Shown: piece after piece, positions 12,501 through 24,835 of the stretch | Layout of the letters: the number at the start of each line of letters is the position of its first letter | How positions within the stretch are numbered: position 1 is the stretch's first letter | From: Neurospora intermedia | Taxonomy: Eukaryota; Ascomycota; Sordariomycetes; Sordariales; Sordariaceae | Assembly: GCA_037102815.1 (NCBI GenBank) | Contig: BTPP01000005.1 | Coordinates: forward strand, 3,498,237 to 3,562,236 | Length of the DNA stretch: 64,000 nt | Reading direction: 5' to 3' | Program-made: the position numbers and the translations under genes | Notes under the pieces: generated by a model | Told to the model about the DNA's origin: nothing | Seen by the model: only the letters and a program-made list of their open reading frames with translations | Databases searched by the model: none

Positions 12501-13108
12501 ACTCACAACAGCACTCGCAGCAACACTCGCAACCATTACAGCCACTTCGACCCCAACAGCAACCTCAACAGCTACCCCAATCCCAAATGCGCTCTCAAAC
12601 TCCCCAAGCGCTGGCGCCAGCTCCACCGCTACAATACCACCAACAACAACATCATCAGCCGCAAGGGCAACAGCAGCACCAACAGTTGCACCAGCAGCAG
12701 CAATTACACCCAGGTTCACAGCAACACGAGCAGACGCAACCGCAACCGCAGCCTCAGGTACAGGCACAGCCGCCGCCTCCGCAGCAGCAGCAACAGCAGC
12801 AACATCAGCACCATGTGGCCCCGGCTCCAGCATCAACATCAACTACGACGACGGCAACACCAGCAATAGCAGCTGCTCAGCCCCATGTCAATGTAGCCGC
12901 TGCGGAGCCAGCAGCGGCAAGTTCAACATTGAGCCATCAAGCTACACCGAGCTTTGGGCTCCCACCCATACCTCCGAACCACCACTCAACACCAGATCAA
13001 GCTCAAGACGTAAAGCTCTTTGAGACGCTCCAGGCAGCAATTGGAGCGACTTCGCCTGCTCACGAGAGTCATCAAGCGACAACTGTGCCGGAAACGTCTG
13101 CTGGATAG
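9546..13108 (+). CDS. tbf1: Tbf1/telobox telomere-repeat-binding protein: TRF-homology plus Myb domain, about 1148 aa, three exons
   Basis: Exons 9546-10950, 11011-11532 and 11589-13108; introns of 60 and 56 nt; phases agree. The N-terminus (residues 25-190) is Pro/Gln-rich with a KRPKLE nuclear signal near 184. A helical block around residues 260-460 (MSLPVLGNLAVQILLRLS to PDNFEDWLKQRN) resembles the fungal TRF-homology dimerisation domain. A Myb/telobox domain lies at about 714-775: RPWTPDEEKALMMGL, then HWSQIL and DRTQVQLKDKARNLKLFFLK, the last being the hallmark of yeast Tbf1-type proteins that bind TTAGGG repeats. A Gln/Pro/His-rich tail with poly-Gln runs follows (about 800-1040). Expected role: nuclear binding of telomeric or subtelomeric TTAGGG and regulation of target genes. 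The in-frame TAG at 13106-13108 may not be the true end; see the separate 3' entry. Confidence 0.85.
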
Positions 13109-13216
13109 AATCCAAGCCCTGAGAGTGATGAGGACGTGGAGAAGAGTATTATACAGTTGGGGAAGCGTTTGATGTCACTACAGATGCTCGATGGAAGTGA
13201 GTACATGTGGGATTGA
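13010..13216 (+). other. Ambiguous 3' end of tbf1: possible in-frame intron, or coding sequence beyond the TAG
   Basis: After the TAG at 13106-13108 the same frame continues for 35 codons to a TGA at 13214-13216, reading like protein (NPSPESDEDVEKSIIQLG, then KRLMSLQMLDG). A phase-0 stretch of 99 nt from GTAAAG at 13010 to the TAG at 13108 could be spliced as an intron, which would remove the stop and join the two parts in frame; it lacks a clear polypyrimidine tract. A strong GTGAGT donor at 13197-13202 inside the extension suggests the exon once ran, or still runs, past the TAG. Alternatives are a recent nonsense change or chance. Confidence 0.45.
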
Positions 13217-14373
13217 GGAGGTTCTTTTCTTCCTTGGCATGAAATTGAGATGATTCAGGGATTGTCATGATTATTATGTTCAGGCGTTTAGGTTTACAGT
13301 ATGGGTGGCAGGACAGAAGTGTCGGGCGCTTTTTAGACATGCTTTGAATTCTCAGGGGGGCGTTAGGCCACCAGGGGCAATGCAAAGGAGATGGTGATAC
13401 CACGGGGAATATATGTATGGGTTAGACAGTGTTGTCTTGTACCTTTCATAGCGGAAGGTTTATATTGCGATAGAGAAACATTAAGATGATGATGCTCTTT
13501 CGTGTTGTCTCGTCCAAACGGTCGAGTTATGCAGGTTGAGTTCAAGTTTTGTGCATGACCCCCTCTTTATGCACCAACTGTCTTGGTAAACTTGGTTAAC
13601 GCCGAGGTTGATGCCGAGCTGGCCAAGATTACCTAGGCAGGGAATTGACTCGTGACTGGTTAATTAGTCTATAAAGCAGGGAATGTGCGGGGTTAAGCTC
13701 GGACTTCCGACTTAAATGGCTGAACATGCCCCCCAGCACAATTCCCCCATGTTCGTCAGCGCTGGGAAGGAAACCTCGAAGCCAGAAAAGTGCCTGTAAG
13801 AAATTTTACGAGGGGGGACGGAACACTACCAAAATTCCAGACAACGATGGGCCTTGTTGAAAATATTCCATCCTTCCACGCTCAACATTCTTCAACTCCA
13901 CCTTCTTTTTCCTCTGGGACTTGCTCTGTTGCTGTCTTTTCCTCGGAAAACCACGTTTCACATCGTTTGCTCCATCGAGGGCCTACCCCGGATCTCTTGG
14001 AAGATCTACTATCAGATCCATCTGGGACCACCGGCCAGCCTGGGTACCCGTTCCTTGGACCCGACGGAAGTAGGCGAACTGAAGCGAGACAGTGCAGCTC
14101 CAAAAACACTTTAGCACGGCAACCCCAACGCACGCAACGTCATTCTCCGATATTCCGGTACCAATCCGACGACTCCCTCTTTTCCTCTTGTTCCACCTGC
14201 CGGCAAAACACGGTCAAGCATTGATCTTGCACTGACCCTGCCATCCACACAACACCCACTCAAAAAGGGCTGAAGGGCTAAAGGGGCCAAGACCCACCAA
14301 AATCTCGGCCGTCTCTGGGCCCAAGTCCGAGCCGCCCCTCGCTTTTACTCTCGGACCTCCGCTGCCCTTCATC
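13217..14373. other. Intergenic / 5' flank of the Zn2Cys6 gene
   Basis: Holds the 3' flank of tbf1 and a pyrimidine-rich likely leader (13850-14373) of the next gene. Short open frames at 13790-14224 have no protein character that I can support. Confidence 0.4.
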
Positions 14374-17346
14374 ATGTCGGAGCCTAGCCGGGGCAGCCTC
14401 GAACCTAGCAGTGTTGAGCGCAGTGTCGAGCCGAGTCAGTCTCCTGCCGCCAGCAACAGGCGTGACCGGATCAGCAGCCGGGACCGAGACGAGTCCCATG
14501 ACCAGGACGACGACCATCATGACGGCAATGGCTCCCGCCCGCCCCCGAGAAAGCGGCAGCGTGTCCGTCTCTCGTGTCTAGAGTGCCGCAGGAGGAAACT
14601 CTCGTGTGACCGGGAGTTTCCTTGCTCTCGTTGTATGCAGTCCGGCACTCCGGAGCGTTGCGAGTACGAGACCCGGCCCGGTCTGGCGCCGCCAAACAAG
14701 CTCGGCCTGTCTCATTCGGCCCTGGCCGGCTTCGACTCCAGGCTGTCGCTGCCCAATGGCGGCAGCGGCGACTCGTCTTACTACCGCAAGGATGCCCGCG
14801 AGTCGGAGAGGATCCGTCGTCTCGAGTTGGAAATTGCCCAGCTAAAGAACATCGTACTCAAGCAGCACGCCTCGCTTGATGGCAGCACTGTTACAGACAA
14901 CTCACCTCCTATGCAGAAGCTTCACACCGCCTCTGGAGAGGACCAAGAAATCGGGGCGCAGTATGGATATAACCAGTTTTCCGATGCTGTGAATGATGAG
15001 TCTAAGGAGGAGCTGCGATTTCTCCGTGGCAAGGAGTTCAAGACGCGGTATTTCGGCCCACACAGCGCATCCCGTGCTTTCTCAGAGGTATGTATTGGTG
15101 TCGTGACAGTGAGGAAGTGAGGTGTCCTTCTTGCTAATTACCGTCTCTAGCTTGCCGGCCTTTGTCACTTCATGAAGGAAACATCTGAAGAGTTCTTCCG
15201 TCCGTTTACCATTCCTAACACGAAGGACCGACAACAGCGTACAGAAGAGAGAGAGATCAGGTTCCATCAAGCGGATGAGTCGCTCGAGTCTTTGCTGCCG
15301 TCCAAGGAGAGGACAGATTCCCTTGTGACCATCTACCTTGATCAGTTCGAGCAGATTCATCGCATTGTTCATATCCCCACCTTCCGCAGGGACTATGACA
15401 AGTTTTGGGACCCTGCTCAAACAAGATCAGCCGCCTTCACTGCTCTCATCCTGGCCATCTTGGGCGTTTCCAGCTGTCTCGGTTCACATTTTCCCCAAGA
15501 GTTTGACAAGATGATCAGCCGCTCACATGCTGATGCACTCAGATGGATTGATGCCGTTGATGAGTGGCAGCAAAAGCAAAGTCAAAAACATCGTCGTCTC
15601 ATCCACTATCAGATTGCATGTTTGGTGTACCTTGCAAAGCGCGTCAACACGGTGAAGAAAAAGCGATTCTGGAAAGGAGCTGGCGCCATGTCGATGGATG
15701 CCATATCGGTTGGTTTGCATCTCGAGCCCAGCCATAATATCAGCCCCTTCAACCAGGAACTGAGACGCAGGATATGGGCAACCATCCAGAGCTTTGATCT
15801 GCAAGCATCCTTTGACATGGGCCTACCCAGCATTCTCGGTGCTTTACACTTCAACGTCGAACCTCCCCGTAACATTGACGATGACGAGTTCGACGAAAAC
15901 AGTAAAGAACTTCCTCCTTCTAAGCCACCCACCGAGTATACTTTCTCCTCCTACCAACATCTCAGCCGGCAAAGCCTCGACCTTCGTCTTGACCTTATCC
16001 GCGTCCTCAATGGTCCATCCGAGAAACTCGATTACGACCAGATAATACGCTACACCAACGAGATCAATCAAGAGATCGACTCGTTACCCTCATGGGACGT
16101 CACCGACGCCGATGCTCCCACGGGCGTATTGAAGAAACCTCTTCTCGCCTACACTCTCCTGCACATCCAGCTTCGACAGTTCATCATCAAGCTCCATCAC
16201 CCCTATCTGAAGCTTCGCAAAGATAACTCGAAATATCAATACTCTGAGATAATTTACTACAACGCTGCACGCGACATGGTCCTCCTCAACGACAAGCTCG
16301 CTCAGCAAGGCATCCGCACCCTCAACTACCTCCGCGAAGACTGTCTCACCCTAGCCATCAACCTCTGCAGCGTCACCATGCTGCAGCCCCGCGGCTCCAC
16401 CAACATGATCATGATCAACTCACAGCACACGCTGCAGCTTCTGGAGAAGTGCCTGGCCATTAAGGAGGACCGTATACTCCGATGCGGCAACAACGAACCG
16501 TGGGGGTACTCGATTATGTGCGCAGCGGTTGGATTGCTGGAGGCACACCTGGGGGTCAAAACAACAGAGCAAGCAAAGGCGACGAGCGCTGAGAGGTTTA
16601 TCAAACTGCACTGTAAACTCGTGCCGATGACCCAGGGAGGAGCGGGTGGGTCCAACGAGAGTCAGCCGAGCAGTAGTCAGGAACGTGGACATCAATGTGG
16701 TGCTGAGAAGCAGGAAGACGCCGAGAGGCCACCACAGCAGCCTGGACTGGCTAGAGATAGGGAGTCTGCGACGCCTGTTAATGGTCAGCCTGCTGATGTT
16801 TCTGGTGGTGTTGGGAATAACAAAGTAGCGCCAAATGGGCTAGCGACGCCTTCCAATTCGCAGTTTCTCAATGGGATAGCGGCGGATTATATGGCTCGGT
16901 TAAGGGTATGTTCTTGTTTTCCTTCCTCGCATATACGAAAAAAAAGACTAACCGTCGAATGTTCTATTAGCCCCCAACGCCCTTCCTTCACCCCGGAAAC
17001 ACGCAACAACAGCCGCAACAAGTACCCATGCCGCCAGTCACGCTCGGTCCGGCGGTAGACATCCCAGGCACACCATGGAGTGTAGTTCCCGGTGTTGGTC
17101 TCACAGGTGCTGGAGGCGAATGGTCCAACGCTGGAGGTTTTCAGTTTGTGAGTATCCCTTCCCTGCCTATCGTACATGATATGTCTTTCTTGTTTCCCTC
17201 GTCTTCATTTTTCATGGTATGCGCGCAATAAGCTAACCAGATATAACTCAAAACAGCCTAATACCATGAACTCCGAGTTCGACATGACCCAGCTAGGTGC
17301 CAGCATGGGCGAACTTTGGCCGTCTGACTTGTGGGATTTGATCTAG
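14374..17346 (+). CDS. Zn2Cys6 transcription factor with fungal-specific regulatory domain, 911 aa, four exons
   Basis: Exons 14374-15087, 15151-16905, 16971-17147 and 17257-17346; introns of 63, 65 and 109 nt, all in phase 0. The binuclear zinc cluster is complete: Cys 68, 71, 78, 84, 87 and 96 with spacing C-X2-C-X6-C-X5-C-X2-C-X8-C (RLSCLECRRRKLSCD). A basic segment PPRKRQRVR precedes it. A short coiled coil (SERIRRLELEIAQLKNIVLK, about 145-165) is the likely dimer element. The middle region (about residues 280-620) has the fungal_trans signature: YLDQFEQIHRIVHIPTF, then an ALGLH-like segment (MSMDAISVGLHLEPSHN) and ELRRRIWATIQSFD. The C-terminus is Pro/Gln-rich and ends in an acidic aromatic motif (ELWPSDLWDLI), a plausible activation segment. 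It is a nuclear DNA-binding regulator; its target pathway is not shown by the sequence. Confidence 0.9.
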
Positions 17347-18194
17347 TGACCATGGGACCATTCTTCAGGGAACGACGAGATGCGGCAACAATCAAGAGAA
17401 GAGGGACCGAGCTAATCGATTTACGATTAACAAGCGAAGGAAACGAGCAACAACCAACCGATTACCATGGGGGACTTTAGTGGACAATGCAGGGGAAAGG
17501 CAGGCATATACACATAAACATGCCTTGGGTCAAAGAGAAGGGAGCATCACTCGAAGAACAAGAACAAGCGCAATGGACCATGGGGGAAAACGCACGAAAG
17601 GAATGTAAAGACAAAATTGGGGTTGAACAGCGAAAAGGCGAGCCAGGAGGTAAAAGACGGAGGGGGGAAGAAAAGATATACTAGAAAGAATTGGTTCACA
17701 CGAAAGGATCAAGGGAAGCAAACTTTAGGATAATGTATACTTTGGGATAATCGATGATGACAAGGGTGGGTGTGATGCGAGCGCTGAGGTGCGTTGTCTT
17801 GTTGGCTTGTGGTATATAGTAGAGGTAGATACCGATCAACAGGCACAGCGGTGGAAAGCAACATTACTTGATGGACGGGAAGAACAATGGAATCACTGGT
17901 GTAGGTTGATTACATCACTATATCATGGCCATGATGGTCCTATAGATGTGGTTCATTGGGTTTGTGATTTGGAAGATGCAATAACAAATAGATCTTCCTG
18001 CAACTCCTTGATAACTAAACCTATACGATATCTGAACAAGCTCAACGAAACATAAATTCTAAAAAGGCGGGAACGGAAAGTGTATAAGCGAATCAAGAAA
18101 GAAAAAAGATACGGAAGGGCGAACAGATGATGGTGATGAGATTGATTGGGTTGGGGAACGACAAAAGGAAAAGCAAACGAAAAAAAATGTTGGT
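17347..18194. other. 3' flank of the Zn2Cys6 gene
   Basis: A/G-rich in the first half. Open frames at 17487-17684 and 17789-18055 look like chance frames. No gene is seen. Confidence 0.4.
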
Positions 18195-18293
18195 CTCTCC
18201 CGCCGGGAATTGAACCCGGGTCTCGAGCGAATCGAACTGATTGGATGTTCAAGGCTTGACAAGCTCACATACTGACCACTATACTACGGAAGA
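18195..18293 (-). tRNA. tRNA-Asp (GUC) with 27-nt intron
   Basis: On the minus strand the mature ends are TCTTCCG and CGGGAGA, which pair over seven positions (one G-U), with discriminator G73, an aspartate identity base. The anticodon arm is TGAGC / TTGTCA.. / GCTCG with anticodon GTC; a 27-nt intron sits after position 37. The T-arm CCGGG-TTCAATT-CCCGG is perfect. The mature length is 72 nt before CCA addition. A run of eight T follows 7 nt past the 3' end and fits a Pol III terminator. Confidence 0.95.
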
Positions 18294-19922
18294 TTTTACA
18301 GTTGTAAGGCAACTGTCGTAGCTTGGTTGTTGAGAATCGGGCTGGGATCGAGTATTTATATAGGCGAGACCAAAATGGCAGTGCCACATCGCATGCAGAA
18401 TGGCATTGGCGAGAGACACTCGCACATTTTACGCATTTCAGATCATTTCATAGCCTTACAATTACTCACTTTGGTAAGAAATGAGGATTTGAAAAAGGGG
18501 GGGAGGTGTAAAAAGTTAGGGCTTTGTAGTTGTGGTTGTGGTTGTGGTTATGGTTGTAGTTGTGGTTGTGGTTGTAACGAAGTTTGAACTGCTGCAGCAG
18601 CAGTAGCATCAGTCTGCGACGCACGATGCGTGAAGATGGCTAAGAACAGACCGACGACGCAATAACATCACGGCACGTTACGTCACGCCACGTCTTGCAC
18701 CTCTTTCCTCCATCCTTGCTTGCTTCAGGGCGCTTTTTGTTTTCTGCGTTCTCCAAGGACGATAGATAGGTCCTCGCTTTTCTGCCCGTTCTCTCTCTAC
18801 CCATCCATCCATCGCGATGAGACACGTTCTGTCATCACCTCAGCTTTCAAGCCCATTCGTAGCAGCTAGTGTAGGAGGCTGCTCACTACTGGTAAGGTTT
18901 CATAGATGGTTGTTTCTCGAGGCCCGGGTGTTTACAAGCCAAGGAAGGCTGCGCACCACACCTGCCACCGCTCGACACCGGTAAGGTACCTACCTTTTAG
19001 ATCAGAGGAACGTGTTTGAGATTCCGACCCGTTTCAACAGCAGCTTTTATACTTGTCACAAGCCTATTTAGTGCGCGCAGTCTAGTTTGGGTTTACAAGC
19101 AGGACTCTACGATCCATCTTTTGCATGCGCTTGTGATATTGGCATTGGATGTCATGTCTTTGTGATACTTCTAGGAGCTAATTGCTCGAAAGCAGGCGCC
19201 GTTTTATCTGCGCCCGCTGTTTGCAAGCTTCTTTTTCCGAGATCAAAATTGTATTGACTACAGACCACCGAGTGCGCCTTATTACTTTGGCACTCTTCCT
19301 TTGTCTAGAAGGTACGTAGTACTATGATACTCCGTCCCTAATCTAACACTTCTCGCCTGAATATCTAAGTTCTTTAGGCGGTTGGCATCGGAAGCATGAA
19401 TCAATTGCCATTCAAATCCTGAATCGTTAGATTAACGTGGTTGATTGGTTATAACCCTTTTAGGCATGTATGGTTGAGCCTGGGGTATTTGATCTAAGAG
19501 ATGCGTTATATCGCGACAATAAAGCTTGTTCCAAGCATCATCACTGTTCATAAATTTCTGGAAAAACAAAACAAACAACATTTGTAACGCCCAACTTCCA
19601 TTCATTGTGCCTCTATGTGTGAAGATGAGATAAAAATCAATGTCTGGCAAATGCCAAATTAATATCGCCAAAAATGAAGCAATACATGCGGTTCGTTCAA
19701 AGTCTCGAAAACAATACTTGAAAGTTGTCGGACAACTTTGGTAGGTAGGGCCTCTTTGCCGACCCTTCTGATCATCACTTAGAGAACAACAATCGCCGCT
19801 CTACGAGTTTGCTCTTAATATCGCCGCATGATGTGCAAGAAAGCATATCGCGACAAAACGAAAAAGGAAAAAAAAAGAGACCAGGCAGTAAATGCACAAG
19901 CAAGAAGGAAAAAAGATGTTTT
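18294..19922. other. Intergenic between two tRNA genes
   Basis: Holds a (GTTGTG)-like repeat at 18527-18580 and CCTA/TAGG motifs near 18985. No coding signal is supported. Confidence 0.4.
18527..18580 (+). repeat. Imperfect GTTGTG microsatellite
   Basis: About nine units of a GTTGTG/GTTGTA-type hexamer, with substitutions. Confidence 0.8.
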
Positions 19923-20007
19923 TGGACGAGCTGGGAATCGAACCCAGGACCTTTCGCATACAGGTGAGTATGCTAAGCGAACGCTCTACCAACTGAGCCA
20001 CACGCCC
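19923..20007 (-). tRNA. tRNA-Ala (AGC) with 12-nt intron
   Basis: Acceptor strands GGGCGTG and CTCGTCC contain the G3-U70 wobble pair that marks alanine tRNAs; discriminator A73. The anticodon stem is TTCGC/GCGAA and the loop holds AGC (read as IGC). The insertion after position 37 is only 12 nt. The T-arm is CTGGG-TTCGATT-CCCAG. A run of six T lies just downstream (19909-19914 on the plus strand as A). Mature length is 73 nt. Confidence 0.95.
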
Positions 20008-23000
20008 GAACGATGTAGATAATCATGACCTCCTGCATTTTATCAATGGCATTGATTTACTGTCTGGTTGTCACATCTCCATGAGCTTCCCATGTTCGTG
20101 CCTTGACGATGTCCATTTGCCTTGTACCTCCATCCATAGGTTATTACCCACCCCCTTATCATTCTAAAGAGGCCTCGAAGTCTCGAGTCAATTCGAGACC
20201 AACTCGGATTATTACCCTCCGTTTGGACCGGCATAGTCTCCAGCTCCGGAACTCCGTTCAATCTCCAGTCCGGCATTTCCCCCCCTCAACCAGGCCTAGG
20301 TAGAAAGCCAGTACGTAAAGACAGACTTTGCCTAACAATCGTCGACGGTGACTGACCCAATCGGACTGGACCCATTTGCCCCTTTCCTTTCTTGGTTGCT
20401 GGGATTTCAAAGTATTGGAATTCCAATGTAAGGTATTGTCAGGGATTTAGATCCCAAACATCCGGCTGTTTCGTCTTTTTAGGTTGTGGCTGTGGCTGGT
20501 TTTAGCCATTCCTTTTTTTTTCTGTTTGGGAAAAGAGTAAGTCCGGATCGAAATAAACCAACGTGCTTAAACTGCTGTTGATAGGAGATTTCCATCACGC
20601 GCGGGAGGAGGATGAGACATGAGACTCCTCCGCGTGCGGATAGCGACTGTGAAAGGAGATAGGCAAGATCATCCATCCAGAACACTCGGAGCCTTATCCG
20701 TCAAGACCGCCTTGGCTATGGTCCCGGCAACTTGCTTTTCTACAGAGCCGGGGCCATGGCAGGCTGGGGTTGGGGCTGGACCTAGACTGGCCGGTGGCGG
20801 GCGGAACAAGACATTTTAGGCGGGTGCGGGTGGACGGCAGGACGGGAAGGTGGAAGGCCTGGCCCGACGTCTGGTGCTGTTGGTGCTGGGAATTGTGTAT
20901 CTGACAGCTCGCAGTCATCATCCTTGCTGCTTAGAGCGGAACTGACAGCTATGAAACAAGGGCGTACGATGAATACATCCCGACGGTGCACTGGGACTGT
21001 GTGGTATGTGAGATACGGGTTAGTCGGTGTATGATCACGGAAGGAGGACGGAGAATCATATCACTCCGACGGTTCAATGTCAGGTCATGGCAATGAGAAG
21101 TGCGATGATAGATAGCATTGTGGATGTGAAAAGGTAGGATTGGGTTGAAGAGAGGTTGACAGAGGCGGTGGTTTCTGGTCAGGGACACCCGACTGCTTGG
21201 ATAAAGGTTTGAATTAGGGTGAAACAATGCAGATCAACCAACGATGGAAAAAGGCCTGAAGAAGGGTAGCAAAATGACGTAACTAGCGTAGAAGACTGAA
21301 TAGGGTGTTGATGCTCAACTTTGCATCGCTGATTGATTCCGGTTTTCTTATTTGCCATTGAAGAATCGCATAATACATAACATCATGTTGATGGAGTACA
21401 GATGATGTCCTTGTCCCAGCTTTTACCTCCGGGACGACGTCGGCGTCTTCGTTTTGAACTACGGTGACAGACTCCCGGAATCCACACAGTACCGAGCAGC
21501 GCGTGCAGCCCAGCACCAAGCGAATGCGACCAGGCACGGTCTTCGGCAAAATACACGTGCCAAATAACCGACAGTAGCGCGGCCTATTGATGCGACCTGA
21601 TGTTTGTAGCTGGTTTTCCCGCTGAGTTATCCAATTAGCCCTCGTTCAATACGGTCCTGACAGCCTGTCTCACCTGTGGCGTGCAGGCTGTCACAACGTG
21701 GTTCATTGGAGAAGGGGACCCTGGTTCGGTGTGCCTGGTTCCTGGATTCTCCCCACATCCCGAAAGGCTAGGAAAGCCATCGGGATCTGTCAAGTTGCCG
21801 TGTGAGACAAATGGAATTGGAATTGGAATTGGATTTGTATTTTTGGGTTGTGGAGTTGGGAATGATGGGCTTGACCTCCAGCATCATCCAGGATGACATG
21901 CTTAGGCAGCGGTGGTCATCGGGAGAAAAATTCGAAATATCCACTTGGTGAAGCATTTAGTGCTTCTAGTGCTGTTTTCAAGTCCATTCTCCCGGGTTTT
22001 CAATGCCATCGAAAAGTCCGAGAGACGGGAATCTCAGCTCTTCGTTCTAGCGGCTACCTACACAGTATCAATATGCCATCATGTCGATCGTAGAACTGAA
22101 AAAAAAATCTTGACCGAACAGGGGACTCACTGAAGGCATTAGCTCCTGTCTACTGACAAATTTCAGCTTTCCGACACTGCCCTTACCGAAGTCAGAAAAG
22201 AGTCAGCAACACAAAAAGGGTCGGCCCGCGATAAGGCGGATAACGAAAAAGAGGAATCTTCGAGGTGGTTGGGGCAGGTTGCTTATGCGACATGGAACTT
22301 CCTACCGGCTCACCTTGCTCCCGCCAAGCTTGAAGTACATCGTGCAACTGGTTCTAACCTCGAGATATGTGAACAACACGAGAAACAAAGACGAAATGAG
22401 GCTAGACCTGCCGACGCTGTCAGTCTTTCATGCAACACACACACTGTCCTCAGGGTCCATCCACCCTTGGTGTACACAATCTTCAGACTGTCAACGGGGA
22501 AGAAGCGCAAAGCAGGTCAATGACCCGAACTGACGGATATCCCTCCTATCCAGTCAGAACCGGGCATTTTATCAGCATGTCTCGGGTCGGGTTCGACCTG
22601 TTCGGCGCTTAGGTTGCGGCCTGCAGAGGTGGAGCTTGTGGCGACTTCCTTGTTCGAGGTTCGGTGATCAGAAGGGTAACGAGTGGTTCTGGATGAATGA
22701 CCATGGAAGGCTGGGGAGCTGTTGAGGCCTTGTGAAAACTCCCTGCGCCGCTCTAGATCGACGGCGGAACTTCTGCCAGATACCGCGTGGCATGTTGGTC
22801 AGGATGTTCCAGACCGGCTGGCTTCTCGTGGTGCCGAACTCCGAGTTGAGAGACACACCGATGTGGAGCTCTAGACCATCTCCTTCCACTTCACAATGAA
22901 GGTTTATCTCCTCTACGTATTGGTCGGGATGGCCTCAGATCGCGGGGAGGGTCTCCAAACAGGAATACCTCTATCTAGTTGCGGGGGCAAGATGATGAAT

Positions 23001-24835
23001 GCGAATACGTATGAGACCCACAGTGCTAGGACGCTCCTACCTTCCGAAAGTTTTCGGGGCTCGAGTTTAGTGCGATTAGCTGCGCTGTCTAGACTAAGCG
23101 GAAGGGAATGAGGAAAGAAGACTTTTGACTTTGCAGGAGCGAATGAAGTGATTGATGGGTGCAAGGAAGAAACTCTGTAGGGACACTTGTCTACACTTCG
23201 CCTAGCAATTAGGGGAATGACATCAATCTTTCCTGCAACATTCTGGCGCTCAAGGGCTCTGCGGCAGATGAGTCTTGGGAAGTTAGGTTCTCTCTGCGTT
23301 GGCAACTCTGTTCTGGTCGAGCGTCGTCTTGAGAGTTGCAGACCGTCTCATCCGCCTCGCGAACTCTGCGCAGAATCATCGTCTGCCGAACGGTGCAGCA
23401 GCATATTCAGGAACGGTCATGAAGAAACAGTACCACTCAGCTGAAGACTGTTTTCCTTTCTTTTTTGTGTTCATCTCTTCCCATCGTGTTGCTTTCTGCC
23501 GCTCCAATGCGAATTTGTTTTTTATAAGAGCGGTTAGACAAGGTGTTGTCATTCATGACAGCAAAAGCTGAAGATACTGGAACCTCAATACAGTTTGGTC
23601 TTCAACAAGCTGTACATACTTGTTTGTCCACGGCTTGGATAATATTTCGAGACATTCAATCAGATAGCTAAACGTCGGCGTGGTTGTTTCGTCGTGATGA
23701 GACATATCTCTGCATACAATCTGTCAGGAACGAGGTCGTAGTGGTCTCCGACTTCTCACCCCTTGTCCCAGATGTGTCTTCTGTAAATAGAGGTTGTTGT
23801 CTGCACTCAGTGCACCATGTAGCATGTGTAAGTAGTCACGGTAGTGCACTGTAGTTGCTGCGTGGAAGGAGTTGAAGATTGTAACGCCAACCGGCGCGCA
23901 ATGTGACCTCGTGGGTTGTATCGTGTTACCGTTGAGTTTTCTCAGGTTAAGCAATAAGAGTAAAAAGCAATGTAGTATGCAATTGACCAATCATGCAACG
24001 ATCCAAGCCAAGACGCGTTTCTTAGTGGGCGTTGGATCTGGGTCGTACTCGTCCTCAACATAGACAAAGCTGAATGTTAGCCATCAGACGAGGGTTCGTG
24101 GACGTGCTACAAATGAACGCTTGGTCGATGTGTCGCAAGGAACGGAGAAGGTGACCGTTCCCCGGTAACATCAATGTGCCAACCTCGAATACAGTATGTA
24201 TTCATCTCGAAGCCCGTACCTTTATGATATGTTGTTGAGTCGAGTTGTAATACTACATGCCGAATTTAGTCGGTGGCCCGGGCCGGTGGTTCCAACGGAT
24301 GACGCCACATCCCATTACGACGGGACTCGTATGCTAGCTAATCACGTTGCATACCAATAGTTTGTTCATATGGGTATACAGTATGACGGCGCATTCCACA
24401 TATATTTAGAGAGACGATGAATATACCAGACAGCCAGAAACAATTTGAGCTCTCGTATAAGCTTCGTCATATCCATCCTTTGCTGTCACAGAATAAGAGA
24501 TTTTGGGGGATTCCTGGGATTGGTCTACGTTTTTTCAAAGTGCTGGTCTGAACATGAAGGATACATACTCACATATAGTATCAACACGTATATGACGTGT
24601 CGGTACGTGTCCGACTGTGTGCTTGCTTTGCATCACATTGCAGACTGGCCGAACGAGGCATGATCACGAACAGGCAGAAGATGTTATCCAAATGGCCAAG
24701 GCGTTTCAGTGCAGTTTCAGGCCATCCGTACCTGCTCGCTATCGAACTGAGAGCTACCCTTGTTTATCACAATACTACGACACCATATCAAACAGGTGGG
24801 GTTAAACTCAGTTGGGAACTTTCCCCTGCAGCCCC
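20008..24835. other. Gene-poor stretch, part 1
   Basis: 4.8 kb without a convincing gene. All open frames are below about 130 codons, mostly lack a proper ATG or overlap on both strands, and no exon chain with matching phases was found. Base composition is near balanced, not the strongly AT-rich pattern of heavily RIP-mutated repeats. It may belong to the extended control region of the C2H2 gene at 34.2 kb; this is inference. Confidence 0.4.
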
